This document shows positions 6,683-16,430 of a DNA stretch of 22,731 nt, in pieces; the stretch's first letter is position 1; each line of letters opens with the position of its first letter. This DNA comes from JBAVQS01 sp049694275 (GTDB lineage: Bacteria > Chloroflexota > Anaerolineae > UBA4142 > SHND01). The stretch covers positions 1 to 22,731 of the forward strand of contig JBAVQS010000354.1 in the NCBI GenBank assembly GCA_049694275.1. Reading direction: 5' to 3'. The position numbers were made by a program, and so were the translations under genes. The notes beneath the pieces are model-generated. The model was not told the DNA's origin. It saw nothing but the letters and a program-made list of their open reading frames with translations, and searched no databases.

Positions 6683-8653
6683 GTGGAAGGAATCGTCAAC
6701 TTTTGCCAGTCGAACCTGCCGCTGATTTACGGGCTGTATGGACTGGCCTTTTTTGTGACCGGGATTGCCGTCGCCCTCGAATGCGGGCGCGCCAGCCAGC
6801 TTGCACTGGCGCGGGCGCTCCCCTTTCTCGCCGCGTTTGGATTGACGCATGGGGTGCATGAGTGGGTCGAGATGTTCGGGTTGATGGTGCCGAACACGCC
6901 GACGACGCACATCCCGCTCTATATCGAGTTGACGAATCTGATCCTGTTGACCGTCTCGTTCGTCTGCCTGTTGGAATTTGCGCTGCGGTTGATGCGGCTG
7001 CTCGAACCCGAAAAGTATCAATCCTGGGCCTGGCTCACCTGGTTCTTTACTGCGCTTTATCTCGTCGCGCTACTGGCATACCGGGTGTGGGGATGGAACG
7101 GCGATGATGCGCTCTTTTGGCGGGTCGGCGATATTCTTTCCCGGTACATTATCGGGCTGATCGCGGCGGTATTCGCTTCGCTGGCGATGTTCGTCAAGCG
7201 GCGGGCATTCGTGCGTGAAGGGTACCCGCAATTTAGCGCCGACCTGATCGGGGCCGCGCTCGCGTTCGCCTGGTATGCTCTGTTCCAGTTCGTCGTGCCC
7301 CAGTCGCCTTATTTTCCCTCTTCGGTCTTTAACGCGGATAGCTTTCTCGCCTATACCGGAATCCCCGTGCAGGTCTTTCGCGCCGGCATTGTCAGTGTCC
7401 TTGCATTTTTCATCGTCCGCGTCATGCGCGTTTTTGAAATCGAGTATGCGCGACGACTGGAGGCATTGAACCACGAACGATTCACCGCGCAGGAGAACGC
7501 CGCGCGGGAATTGTCAGTGCTCTACGAAACCTGTCGCATCATGGGGACAACCCTCGATTTGAATTTTCTGTTGAATGAAGCGCTGAGCCGGATTGTCACA
7601 CTGGTCGAGCCGGTCCGGGCCGGCACGGTCTTGTTATATGATGCAGGAGAGCATGCCCTTATTGCGCGCGCGAGCCACCAGCACCCGAATAGCCCCATCC
7701 CGGCCAATTTTGGCGAACGGGCGCGCACCCTGGCGCTGCAGGCGTTCGAGAGTAAACAACTCACGTACGAGGCGACTCCGGAAAATGAATCACTGCTTGC
7801 CATCCCGCTCATTTCAGGCGACCAGGTCATCGGCGTGCTGGCGCTGGCGCACGAGGGCGCATTCTCAAACCTGGCCGTATTGCAAACGCTCGCGCGCCAA
7901 CTGGTGATCGCCATCGAGAATGCGCGACTCTACGAGCAGGTGCAGCGCAAGGAGGAGGTACGCGGGCAGTTGCTCGAACGCGTCGTCGCCGCACAGGAGG
8001 ACGAGCGGAAACGCCTGGCGCGCGATCTGCACGACGAGACAGGCCAGCGGCTGACGGCGCTCGGGTTGGCGATCTCGTCCATTGGCGAGTTGATGGACAA
8101 GAACCCCAAACTGGCCCGGGAACGGCTGACCGAGGTCGAGGAGATGTGCACGGCGGCCATCGATGACCTGCGCCAGTTCGTGGCCGACCTGCGCCCCTCG
8201 CTGCTCGACGACCTGGGGCTCGTCGCCGCCGTGCGCCAGATGGCAAAGCAGGTGGAGGCGCGGAGCGGCATGACCGTCGAGTTCAACCTTTCCGGTCAGC
8301 GCCGCCGGCTCCCCTCGCAAATCGAGACGGTTGTCTATCGCATCGCGCAAGAGGCGCTGAACAACACAGTGCGGCACGCCCATGCGCGCGCCGCGACTAT
8401 TGACCTCCAGTTTGGCGATCAATCGGTTGTATTGTGCGTCGAGGATAACGGCGTGGGCTTTGCGCCCGCCTCCATTCTCAAAGCGGGCGCGCAGATCCGG
8501 GCGTGGGGATTGCTCGGGATGCAGGAACGGGTGGACCTGGTCGGCGGAAAATTCGAGATTGAATCGGCGCCGGGACGCGGTGCGCGGTTGGTCGCCGAAA
8601 TACCATACGAGAGCACGGGGGTACAAGTTGACTATCCGGGTCATGCTGGTTGA
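6683..8653 (+). CDS. 7TM-GAF sensor histidine kinase, NarX/LiaS type (HisKA_3)
   Basis: The 656-residue kinase starts with about seven hydrophobic helices (residues roughly 8-245). A coiled linker and a GAF domain follow at about 275-425. The dimerisation helix has an H-box (ARDLHDETGQ) with phospho-acceptor His450. The C-terminal HATPase domain shows an N-box (QEALNNTVRHAHA), the G1 box DNGVGF and GLLGMQERV. These features place it with the HPK7/NarX-DesK group, which pair with LuxR-type regulators; the next gene is one and overlaps it by 26 bases. The signal is unknown; the 7TM part could sense membrane state or a small ligand, and the GAF domain a second input. The GTG start at 6683 has agaggg 6 bases upstream. 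A TACAAT at about 6640 may be a -10 box. Confidence 0.92.
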   Translation: MEGIVNFCQSNLPLIYGLYGLAFFVTGIAVALECGRASQLALARALPFLAAFGLTHGVHEWVEMFGLMVPNTPTTHIPLYIELTNLILLTVSFVCLLEFALRLMRLLEPEKYQSWAWLTWFFTALYLVALLAYRVWGWNGDDALFWRVGDILSRYIIGLIAAVFASLAMFVKRRAFVREGYPQFSADLIGAALAFAWYALFQFVVPQSPYFPSSVFNADSFLAYTGIPVQVFRAGIVSVLAFFIVRVMRVFEIEYARRLEALNHERFTAQENAARELSVLYETCRIMGTTLDLNFLLNEALSRIVTLVEPVRAGTVLLYDAGEHALIARASHQHPNSPIPANFGERARTLALQAFESKQLTYEATPENESLLAIPLISGDQVIGVLALAHEGAFSNLAVLQTLARQLVIAIENARLYEQVQRKEEVRGQLLERVVAAQEDERKRLARDLHDETGQRLTALGLAISSIGELMDKNPKLARERLTEVEEMCTAAIDDLRQFVADLRPSLLDDLGLVAAVRQMAKQVEARSGMTVEFNLSGQRRRLPSQIETVVYRIAQEALNNTVRHAHARAATIDLQFGDQSVVLCVEDNGVGFAPASILKAGAQIRAWGLLGMQERVDLVGGKFEIESAPGRGARLVAEIPYESTGVQVDYPGHAG

Positions 8654-9293
8654 CGATCATGCGCTTATGCGCACCGGCTTGCGCATGATGCTCGAAACCC
8701 AGGACGATCTCGAGATCGTCGGCGAGTGCGAGACGGGCGCAGAGGCCATCCGGCGCGCGCACGACCTCCGGCCGGACCTGATCCTGATGGATATTGCGCT
8801 GCCCGATATTCTGGGAATCGAGGCGACCCGCGTCATCAAAAAGGACCTGCCGAAAACTGCCGTGCTGGCGCTGACGATGCACGAGAACGAGGAATATTTC
8901 TTTGAGATGTTGAACGCCGGCGCATCCGGGTATCTCCCCAAAAAGGTTGCGCCGACCGAGTTGCTGAACGCCATTCGCGTCATCGCCGGGGGCGGCGTCT
9001 ATCTCTATCCCTCCCTTGCCAAGACCCTGGTGCAGGACTATCTCAAGCGGGCCGTCGTCGGGGATGAAAAAGCGGCGTATGATGGGCTGACGGAGCGTGA
9101 GCGCGAGGTCGTCAAGCTCATTGCCGATGGCTTGTCCAATACGGAAGTAGCTGACCGCCTGGTCATCAGCGTCAAAACCGTGGAGCGGCATCGCGCCAAT
9201 ATCCTTGCGAAACTGGGGCTCCACAGCCGCACTGAACTGGTAAAATACGCGATCCGTAAGGGCCTGATTGAGGTCGAAAGCGGCGGCAAGTAA
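8628..9293 (+). CDS. NarL/FixJ-family response regulator (REC + LuxR HTH)
   Basis: The 221-residue regulator has a receiver domain with the acidic pair D9/D10, phosphorylation site D55 (LILMDIALPD), switch Thr83 and Lys105 (GYLPKK). A linker leads to a LuxR-type HTH at about residues 152-215 (LTEREREVVKLIADGLSNTE, then VKTVERHRANILAKLGLHSR). It should bind DNA as a dimer after phosphorylation by the kinase encoded immediately upstream. I chose TTG at 8628 because it gives the usual family N-terminus MTIRVMLVDDHALMR, with a ggggg run about 6 bases before it; ATG at 8643 would cut the first beta-strand. The open frame extends back to 8382 inside the kinase gene, but that part is a shadow. The 26-base overlap points to coupled translation. 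Confidence 0.92.
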   Translation: MTIRVMLVDDHALMRTGLRMMLETQDDLEIVGECETGAEAIRRAHDLRPDLILMDIALPDILGIEATRVIKKDLPKTAVLALTMHENEEYFFEMLNAGASGYLPKKVAPTELLNAIRVIAGGGVYLYPSLAKTLVQDYLKRAVVGDEKAAYDGLTEREREVVKLIADGLSNTEVADRLVISVKTVERHRANILAKLGLHSRTELVKYAIRKGLIEVESGGK

Positions 9294-9320
9294 ACTATTT
9301 TGCACTCGGGAGATTGGTTC

Positions 9321-10223
9321 ATGTTAGATCATTCACGCCGCGTGGCGATGATTACGGGAGGGAATGGCGGGATCGGGTTTGCCACCGCCGCCAAACTTGC
9401 CGCCCAGGGTTATCATGTCATCCTCGCTTCGCGGAATCAGGACAAGAGTGCACGCGCGATGGCGCGCATGCGCGCCGCGAACCCCAACGCCAGCGTCGAA
9501 TCGATCCCGCTGGACCTCGCCTCATTCGCCGCCGTGCGGCAGTGTGCAGCCGCGTTTCAGGCCGCGGGCTATCCGTTGCACATTTTGATTAATAATGCCG
9601 GCGGATCGGTCGCCGGCAAGCAGGCCAGCTTTACCGTCGATGGCTTTGAGATGACTTTTGGCGCCAATCACCTGGGGCATTTTTTGTTGACGAATCTCTT
9701 GCTGGATGAGCTGAAACGTTCGGCCCCCGCCCGCGTGATTACCGTTTCATCCCAATTGCACATCCCCGGTTATGGCGGGGGACCGCCGCCGGATTTTGAT
9801 TACGCCAACCTGAAAGGGGAAAAATATTACAATTCCCAGGTCTTTTATCGGAACTCGAAACTGGCGAATATGTGGTTCGCATATGAATTGCAACGCCGCT
9901 TAACAGGGACCCGCGTCACTTCGAATGCAGTCTGCCCGGGCTTTGTCCCGGAGGCAATTGGCGACCGCCGGTCGTCACCGCTCGACCGTCTGCTGTACCG
10001 GCGCATCCTGCCTCGCATGCCGTTCGCGCGTTCCCTGGACCAAGCGTCCGCCTCGTATGTGTACGTAGCGACCGATCCAGGTATGGAAGGGGTCGGCGGC
10101 AAGTTTATCGTCGATGGCAAGGAGCGGCGTTCGAGTGACGAATCGTACGACCAAGACAAGGCGCGGCGTTTGTGGGAGCAGAGTTGGGCCTGGTGCGACC
10201 TGAATGGCAAGCACGCTGCCTGA
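9321..10223 (+). CDS. Short-chain dehydrogenase/reductase, retinol-dehydrogenase-like
   Basis: The 300-residue protein is a complete SDR: cofactor motif TGGNGGIG at residues 12-19, basic residue after the second strand (ASRN, favouring NADP), NNAG at 91-94, catalytic Ser143/144 (VSS), and Tyr176/Lys180 in YRNSK. The insert between Ser and Tyr (GYGGGPPPDFDYANLKGEKY) and the NHLGHFLLTNLL motif are typical of the retinol dehydrogenase/WWOX/protochlorophyllide-reductase-like branch. The substrate cannot be predicted; many bacterial members reduce lipophilic aldehydes or ketones. The ATG at 9321 with gggaga 7 bases upstream is better than the TTG at 9300. It follows the response regulator by 27 bases and could be in the same transcript; a strong palindromic terminator follows it. 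Confidence 0.9.
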   Translation: MLDHSRRVAMITGGNGGIGFATAAKLAAQGYHVILASRNQDKSARAMARMRAANPNASVESIPLDLASFAAVRQCAAAFQAAGYPLHILINNAGGSVAGKQASFTVDGFEMTFGANHLGHFLLTNLLLDELKRSAPARVITVSSQLHIPGYGGGPPPDFDYANLKGEKYYNSQVFYRNSKLANMWFAYELQRRLTGTRVTSNAVCPGFVPEAIGDRRSSPLDRLLYRRILPRMPFARSLDQASASYVYVATDPGMEGVGGKFIVDGKERRSSDESYDQDKARRLWEQSWAWCDLNGKHAA

Positions 10224-10233
10224 TAAAAACCCG

Positions 10234-10269
10234 AAAACCCGCAGGGTCTTGCAAGACCCTGCGGGTTTT
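10234..10269. terminator. Bidirectional intrinsic terminator between the SDR gene and clpB
   Basis: A perfect 36-base palindrome with arms of 18 bases (aaaacccgcagggtcttg and its complement) starts with AAAA and ends with TTTT. It serves the plus-strand SDR gene and the minus-strand clpB, whose stop is 8 bases away. The GCAGGGTCTTGCAAGACCCTGC core resembles dispersed intergenic palindromes seen in other genomes. Confidence 0.85.
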
Positions 10270-10276
10270 TACATGC

Positions 10277-12913
<2,637 letters not shown>

Positions 12914-12943
12914 AAATAAATCCCTCGCTCGTCAATATAAAAA

Positions 12944-13006
12944 TCAGAATTTCACGATCTCGGCAATCGCCGCCTGATCAAACTCTGGCTGATTCAGTTC
13001 GCCCAC
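12944..13006 (-). CDS. Possible 20-codon ORF upstream of clpB
   Basis: On the minus strand a GTG at 13006 follows an agagggtg stretch by a few bases and opens a frame of 20 codons (VGELNQPEFDQAAIAEIVKF) ending 30 bases before clpB. The peptide looks like an amphipathic helix. A stop codon lies just upstream in frame, so it is not the tail of the rhomboid gene. It could be a leader peptide, the remnant of a longer gene, or chance. I know no homologue. Confidence 0.2.
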   Translation of the reverse strand: MGELNQPEFDQAAIAEIVKF

Positions 13007-13032
13007 GTGTCACCCTCTTTTCTGCGCAAATC

Positions 13033-13797
13033 CTATGGCCATCGATTCCGGTCATCATACGGTCCCGGCGGCGTGTAATATCGCTGCGCGGCGGATGGGG
13101 GCGCCATTCGGGCGCGTACCCAAAATGGGATGATCATCAACATGCCGGCGATAAAGCCGCCAATATGCGCCCAGTAAGCGACGCCGCCGGTTGATGCCGC
13201 CGCCGGGTTCAGGCTCCCGATGCCAAAAACGAATTGTAAAAGGAACCACATGCCAATAACAATAAAGGCCGGGACACTAAAAGGCAAAAAGAACAGGGGC
13301 GCAATAATTGCCCGGACCTTGGCCCCCGGGAACATGACCAGATAGGCCCCGAGCACGCCGGCGATTGCGCCGCTCGCGCCGATCGAGGGGATGTCGATGC
13401 CGCCGAGAAAGGGCGCAAAGACAAAGGCCTGCGTCAGCCCGGCGACGATTCCAGAGATCAGGTAAAAGAATAGATAAGTGACCGAGCCCATGAGATCTTC
13501 AATATTATCGCCAAAGATAAAGAGAAAGAGCATGTTGCCGAGAATATGCCCCCAGCCCGCATGGATGAACTGGGAGGTAATGAGTGTCAGAAAGGGATGC
13601 AGTGCGCCGCCGGCCAATGGATTGGCAATGGCATCGAGCAGGTCCCCGGGGATCACGCCCCATGCCTGGAAAAACAGGTTCAGCGCGCGCGTCCGCAACT
13701 GGAGCTCGTAAAAGAACACCAGCAGGTTGACGCCGATCAATGCTAGATTTATGACCGGTACGCGACGCGTTGGATTGGCATCCGATATAGGTACCAT
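13033..13797 (-). CDS. Rhomboid-family intramembrane serine protease
   Basis: The 254-residue protein has six or more hydrophobic helices and the full rhomboid catalytic set: His84 and Asn88 in HAGWGHILGNMLFL (oxyanion support), nucleophile Ser142 in GASGAIAG, and His211 in YWAHIGGFIAG. It also has the family's N-terminal 'PISDANPTRRVPVIN' leader, often seen in Chloroflexota and actinobacterial members. Such enzymes cut single-pass membrane proteins within the bilayer. The C-terminus is a short Pro/Tyr-rich tail. It lies between a BON gene and clpB in a stress cluster, which suggests membrane protein quality control, but this is inference from position. The gap to the BON gene is 88 bases, to clpB 119 bases. 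Confidence 0.92.
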   Translation of the reverse strand: MVPISDANPTRRVPVINLALIGVNLLVFFYELQLRTRALNLFFQAWGVIPGDLLDAIANPLAGGALHPFLTLITSQFIHAGWGHILGNMLFLFIFGDNIEDLMGSVTYLFFYLISGIVAGLTQAFVFAPFLGGIDIPSIGASGAIAGVLGAYLVMFPGAKVRAIIAPLFFLPFSVPAFIVIGMWFLLQFVFGIGSLNPAAASTGGVAYWAHIGGFIAGMLMIIPFWVRARMAPPSAAQRYYTPPGPYDDRNRWP

Positions 13798-13885
13798 TCG
13801 ACAACTCCGGGGCGGTGCAGGCGCCTGGCCTCCACCGCCCAGCCTCGAACGGACGACACGGCCGCCCGTGTTGGGTTGTTCCGGG

Positions 13886-14392
13886 TTATTCCGCCCGGCC
13901 GGCCTCTTCCGTGGAAGGGGTCACAGGCGCGGGGGGGACCGGTGCGGCGAGCTCATTGACGACCCGGAGCACGCCCGGCACGCCCGCGGCGACCTGGGCC
14001 GCCACCTGCTTGATCTCGACGGAGGCGACGCTTCCTTTGAGAAAGATTTCGCCAAAGCCGCTGCCGACCAGAATGCCGGGAAAGGCCGCGCCGGTTACCG
14101 GGTTATCACCCAGCGCGCGGGCCACCGTCATTTCCAATTGGGTATCGACAATCAATTCGTTCACGATATCCCGCACGCCCGCCACCTGCCCGACGAGCCG
14201 TTCGGCCGTCTCTTTACCGGTGACTGTGCGCACATGCCCGGCCAGGGTAATGACCCCATCGTGCGCTTGAATCTGTAACGCGTGCCCCCAGATCCGCAGC
14301 GTGGCATAGCGCACCAGCGCCTCGCGCACCTGGCCTTCCAGCTCTCGATCCTTGGGATTGTTTCCGTTTACCGGAACAACGTTAGCGGGCAT
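13886..14392 (-). CDS. Two-BON-domain protein
   Basis: This 168-residue protein lacks a signal peptide and carries two BON-type alpha/beta modules, at about residues 19-82 (with ITLAGHVRTVTGKETAERLV and VAGVRDIVNEL) and 85-152 (with IFLKGSVASVEIKQVAAQV and VPGVLRVVNELAAP). BON domains are thought to bind phospholipids or other membrane components; here they would act on the cytoplasmic side. A Pro/Ala-rich tail (APVPPAPVTPSTEEAG) ends the protein. A clear ggagga site lies 7 bases before the ATG. It follows the hspR gene by 40 bases and is very likely co-transcribed with it. Its role in the stress cluster is unknown. Confidence 0.8.
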   Translation of the reverse strand: MPANVVPVNGNNPKDRELEGQVREALVRYATLRIWGHALQIQAHDGVITLAGHVRTVTGKETAERLVGQVAGVRDIVNELIVDTQLEMTVARALGDNPVTGAAFPGILVGSGFGEIFLKGSVASVEIKQVAAQVAAGVPGVLRVVNELAAPVPPAPVTPSTEEAGRAE

Positions 14393-14432
14393 CTCTTGAT
14401 CCTCCAGTGAATGTGGATAGAGAGAACGCGGT

Positions 14433-14879
14433 TCAATCCGGGCCCAGCGCCCGCGGCGTTCTCTTGACCTGTTTTTTTTGCGCCTTTTTACTGCTGCTCC
14501 GGCGAGCTGCGCGGCGCGGTGGCTCGGAATCGGCGGGCGCCTGTTCGACGATCCGAAGCTCGTGCTCGATGGTATAGTCGCTCTCGAGTTGTATCTTGTG
14601 TTTCTCTAACTCACGCTGCGCCTGTTCTAGCGATTCGACCAGGCGCAAGATGACTTCGACGCCGGCCAGGTTGACGCCGAGCTCGTCGGTCAACCGCGAG
14701 ATTTTTCGCAAGCGCGTGATATCCCGCAGGGAGTACAACCGAATGCCGCCGCCGGACCGGGTCGGATGAATCAAGCCGGCGCGCTCGTAATAACGGAGCG
14801 TCTGTGGATGCATCTGGACTAACCGGGCTGCGACGCTAATCACATACGTCGGTTCATCGTCATGCACGGAATCCGGCAT
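14433..14879 (-). CDS. hspR: HspR-like MerR-family heat-shock repressor
   Basis: The 148-residue protein has a MerR-type winged helix at about residues 11-80 (YVISVAARLVQMHPQTLRYY, then ERAGLIHPTRSGGGIRLYS), a dimerisation coiled coil (RLVESLEQAQRELEKHKIQL) and a very basic tail (RRAARRSSSKKAQKKQVKR). The pattern 'VISVAARLxxMHPQTLRxYER' is that of HspR, which in actinobacteria and others represses dnaK and clpB operons at HAIR inverted repeats and uses DnaK as co-repressor. The gene lies 19 bases after a dnaJ/cbpA gene, as is usual for hspR. The long basic tail is not part of the classical HspR and may add non-specific DNA affinity. The ATG has gaggtg 7 bases upstream. Confidence 0.85.
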   Translation of the reverse strand: MPDSVHDDEPTYVISVAARLVQMHPQTLRYYERAGLIHPTRSGGGIRLYSLRDITRLRKISRLTDELGVNLAGVEVILRLVESLEQAQRELEKHKIQLESDYTIEHELRIVEQAPADSEPPRRAARRSSSKKAQKKQVKRTPRALGPD

Positions 14880-14898
14880 GCTCTAACACCTCGTCCAA

Positions 14899-15837
14899 TT
14901 ATTTCCTCAGCTCCGCCAATTCGCGGAATAGCTTGATCTCGTGCTCTGACAGCTTGTCGGGAAGGACCACGCGCACTTCGGCATAGAGATCGCCAAACGT
15001 GGTGGGATCGTTCAGGCGCGGCATCCCCTTGCCCGACAGGCGGAACTGTTTGCCGTTCTGCGTATCGGGCGGAACCTTGAGCAGCAACTGTCCGCCCTTC
15101 AAGGTGGGGACACGGACCTCTCCTCCCAGGATCGCCGTATAGAGGTCCACCGGCGCCTGGACATAGAGATCATCCCCCTTCCGTTCATACTGTGCGTCCG
15201 GCAGAACCTGGACGTCGAGATAGAGATCACCCGCCGGGCCTGACCCCGCGCCGGGGTAGCCTTGCCCTGCCACCCGGACGCGCGAGCCGGTTTTGACGCC
15301 GGGCTTGATGTTGACCTCAATGCGGCGATTGCCAACCTGGACCGTGCGCTTGGCGCCGCGATAGGCCTCTTCCAGTGTCAGCTCGAGCGGCGTTGAGACA
15401 TCCTCCCCCTGGCGGGCGCGAGTGGCGCGGCCGCCGCGCGTCCCGAATCCACCCTGGGTCCCGCCGAAAAAGGTTTGGAAAAAGTCCGATGCGCCGCCCA
15501 GCCCGCCGAGCATCTCCTCCAAGTCCTCGGGGTTCATGGTCCGATACTGCCCCCCGCTGTTTCCACCCCATTGGAATGGGCCTTGCGCGCCGGCGTGTTG
15601 GAACTGTTCGTACTGCTGCCAGTTTGCGCCCAGCGTGTCATATTTCTTGCGCTTGTCCGGATCGCTCAACACCTCGTAGGCCTCGTTGACGTCCTTGAAT
15701 TTGTCCGGCGCTGCCTTGTCATTCGGATTGACGTCCGGGTGCAGCTTGCGCGCGAGCCGTCGATACGCGGTCTTTATATCTTTTTCGCTGGCATCCTTGG
15801 GAACCCCAAGGATCTTGTAATAGTCTTTGTAATCCAT
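14899..15837 (-). CDS. Type II DnaJ/CbpA co-chaperone
   Basis: The 312-residue protein has a J-domain (residues 2-70) with the HPD motif at 33-35, which stimulates DnaK ATPase. A Gly/Phe/Gln-rich linker follows (about 80-150, QGPFQWGGNSGGQYRTMNPE), then two beta-barrel substrate-binding domains. The four CxxCxGxG zinc motifs of DnaJ are absent, so it is a class II, CbpA-like co-chaperone. I chose ATG at 15837 (MDYKDYYKILG, the normal family start); a ggagggg site sits 11-12 bases upstream, and a TTG at 15843 would be closer to it. It is the first gene of the cluster, behind a good promoter at 15867-15895. No dnaK or grpE is in the window. Confidence 0.9.
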   Translation of the reverse strand: MDYKDYYKILGVPKDASEKDIKTAYRRLARKLHPDVNPNDKAAPDKFKDVNEAYEVLSDPDKRKKYDTLGANWQQYEQFQHAGAQGPFQWGGNSGGQYRTMNPEDLEEMLGGLGGASDFFQTFFGGTQGGFGTRGGRATRARQGEDVSTPLELTLEEAYRGAKRTVQVGNRRIEVNIKPGVKTGSRVRVAGQGYPGAGSGPAGDLYLDVQVLPDAQYERKGDDLYVQAPVDLYTAILGGEVRVPTLKGGQLLLKVPPDTQNGKQFRLSGKGMPRLNDPTTFGDLYAEVRVVLPDKLSEHEIKLFRELAELRK

Positions 15838-15866
15838 GTCCAATCCGCCCCTCCAGAGTTGCGACC

Positions 15867-15895
15867 AGTATAGCACAGTGATAACCTCATGTCAA
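15867..15895 (-). promoter_or_regulatory. Promoter of the cbpA-hspR cluster
   Basis: On the minus strand TTGACA (15890-15895) and TATACT (15867-15872) are spaced by 17 bases, a near-perfect sigma70-type promoter. Transcription should start around 15860, giving a leader of about 22 bases with a ggagggg ribosome site. Confidence 0.75.
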
Positions 15896-15899
15896 GAGA

Positions 15900-15920
15900 C
15901 TTTACAATAACGTTATCAAG
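15900..15920 (-). promoter_or_regulatory. HAIR-like inverted repeat, candidate HspR operator
   Basis: Read on the minus strand: CTTGATA, 7 bases, TGTAAAG. The arms are complementary at 5 of 7 positions, and the spacing equals that of the HspR operator HAIR (CTTGAGT-N7-ACTCAAG). The left arm shares its first five bases with the consensus; the right arm is weaker. The middle also holds a perfect 10-base palindrome, ataacgttat (15907-15916). It lies 4 bases upstream of the -35 box. Confidence 0.4.
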
Positions 15921-15979
15921 TTTAGTGACAGGACACGCAGTATGGGTCGGGGAGGGCGACGGTGCGCGCCGGGCGCGCA

Positions 15980-16016
15980 AAATGATAAGGCCGCCCGATG
16001 GGCGGCTTTATCATTT
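15980..16016. terminator. Terminator after the small membrane protein gene
   Basis: A 17-bp stem, aaatgataaggccgccc (15980-15996) with 16000-16016, one G-U pair and a 3-base loop. It lies 7 bases after the stop of the minus-strand gene at 16024 and shields that gene from the cbpA promoter region. Confidence 0.8.
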
Positions 16017-16023
16017 CCTGGAA

Positions 16024-16269
16024 CTATTTCGCCGGGGTAACGACTGCGGTTGGCGTGGCGGGCCCCAATGCGGGGATGGTTGTCGGCGTGGCGACGATCG
16101 CAGAGGTTGGCGGGGGGGCGGACGTGGTGGGCGTTGCGGCGCCGCCGAACACAAAAATGCTTCCCAGAACCATGCTGGCCGCCAGAATTCCGCCGGTGAC
16201 GAGGTTCGCGATATTGGCGCGCGACCACTTGGTGGATTTCCCGCGGGCGCGCCGTCCTTTCTTGGGCAT
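16024..16269 (-). CDS. Small single-pass membrane protein with basic N-terminus
   Basis: The 81-residue protein starts with a very basic cytoplasmic part (MPKKGRRARGKSTKWSR), followed by one membrane helix (about residues 22-43, LVTGGILAASMVLGSIFVFG) and an extracytoplasmic tail made almost only of Pro, Thr, Ala and Val. The ATG at 16269 has a perfect ggaggag 3-5 bases upstream, so the longer frame (to 16308) is not used. A TATAAT box (16297-16302) and a strong terminator make it a monocistronic unit. I know no characterised homologue; the P/T tail resembles wall-spanning linkers and the same style as the linkers of the nearby PBP. It seems a real, expressed gene of unknown function. Confidence 0.65.
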   Translation of the reverse strand: MPKKGRRARGKSTKWSRANIANLVTGGILAASMVLGSIFVFGGAATPTTSAPPPTSAIVATPTTIPALGPATPTAVVTPAK

Positions 16270-16296
16270 AATCTCCTCCGTTCTAATTTCGGCGCG

Positions 16297-16302
16297 ATTA
16301 TA
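16297..16302 (-). promoter_or_regulatory. -10 box of the small membrane protein gene
   Basis: TATAAT on the minus strand, about 28 bases before the ATG at 16269. No convincing -35 at the right spacing. Confidence 0.45.
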
Positions 16303-16389
16303 GCCCAAATTTCAATTTTCGGCCATTTTCGCCCCCGGCGCAACCTTGTCTGTACCGGCGCGGGCAATTTTACCATGCGGCATCGATGG

Positions 16390-16395
16390 TATAAT
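16390..16395 (+). promoter_or_regulatory. -10 box of the GAF-ANTAR gene
   Basis: TATAAT at 16390-16395, divergent from the previous promoter. No clear -35 box. Transcription would start near 16402, which rules out the GTG at 16398 as start codon. Confidence 0.45.
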
Positions 16396-16430
16396 TCGTG
16401 GATACCCTTATGCTTGTACCAGAGAAACCC

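Noticed and set aside
5563..6699. Long minus-strand open frame (378 codons) opposite the TolB-propeller gene
   Set aside because: It is the antisense shadow of a repetitive, GC-rich coding sequence; the plus strand has a lipobox, ribosome site and PD40 repeats, while the antisense protein is low-complexity without a recognisable domain.
8478..9305. Minus-strand open frame (275 codons) opposite the response regulator
   Set aside because: The plus strand encodes a complete REC-LuxR regulator; the antisense frame has no motif of its own.
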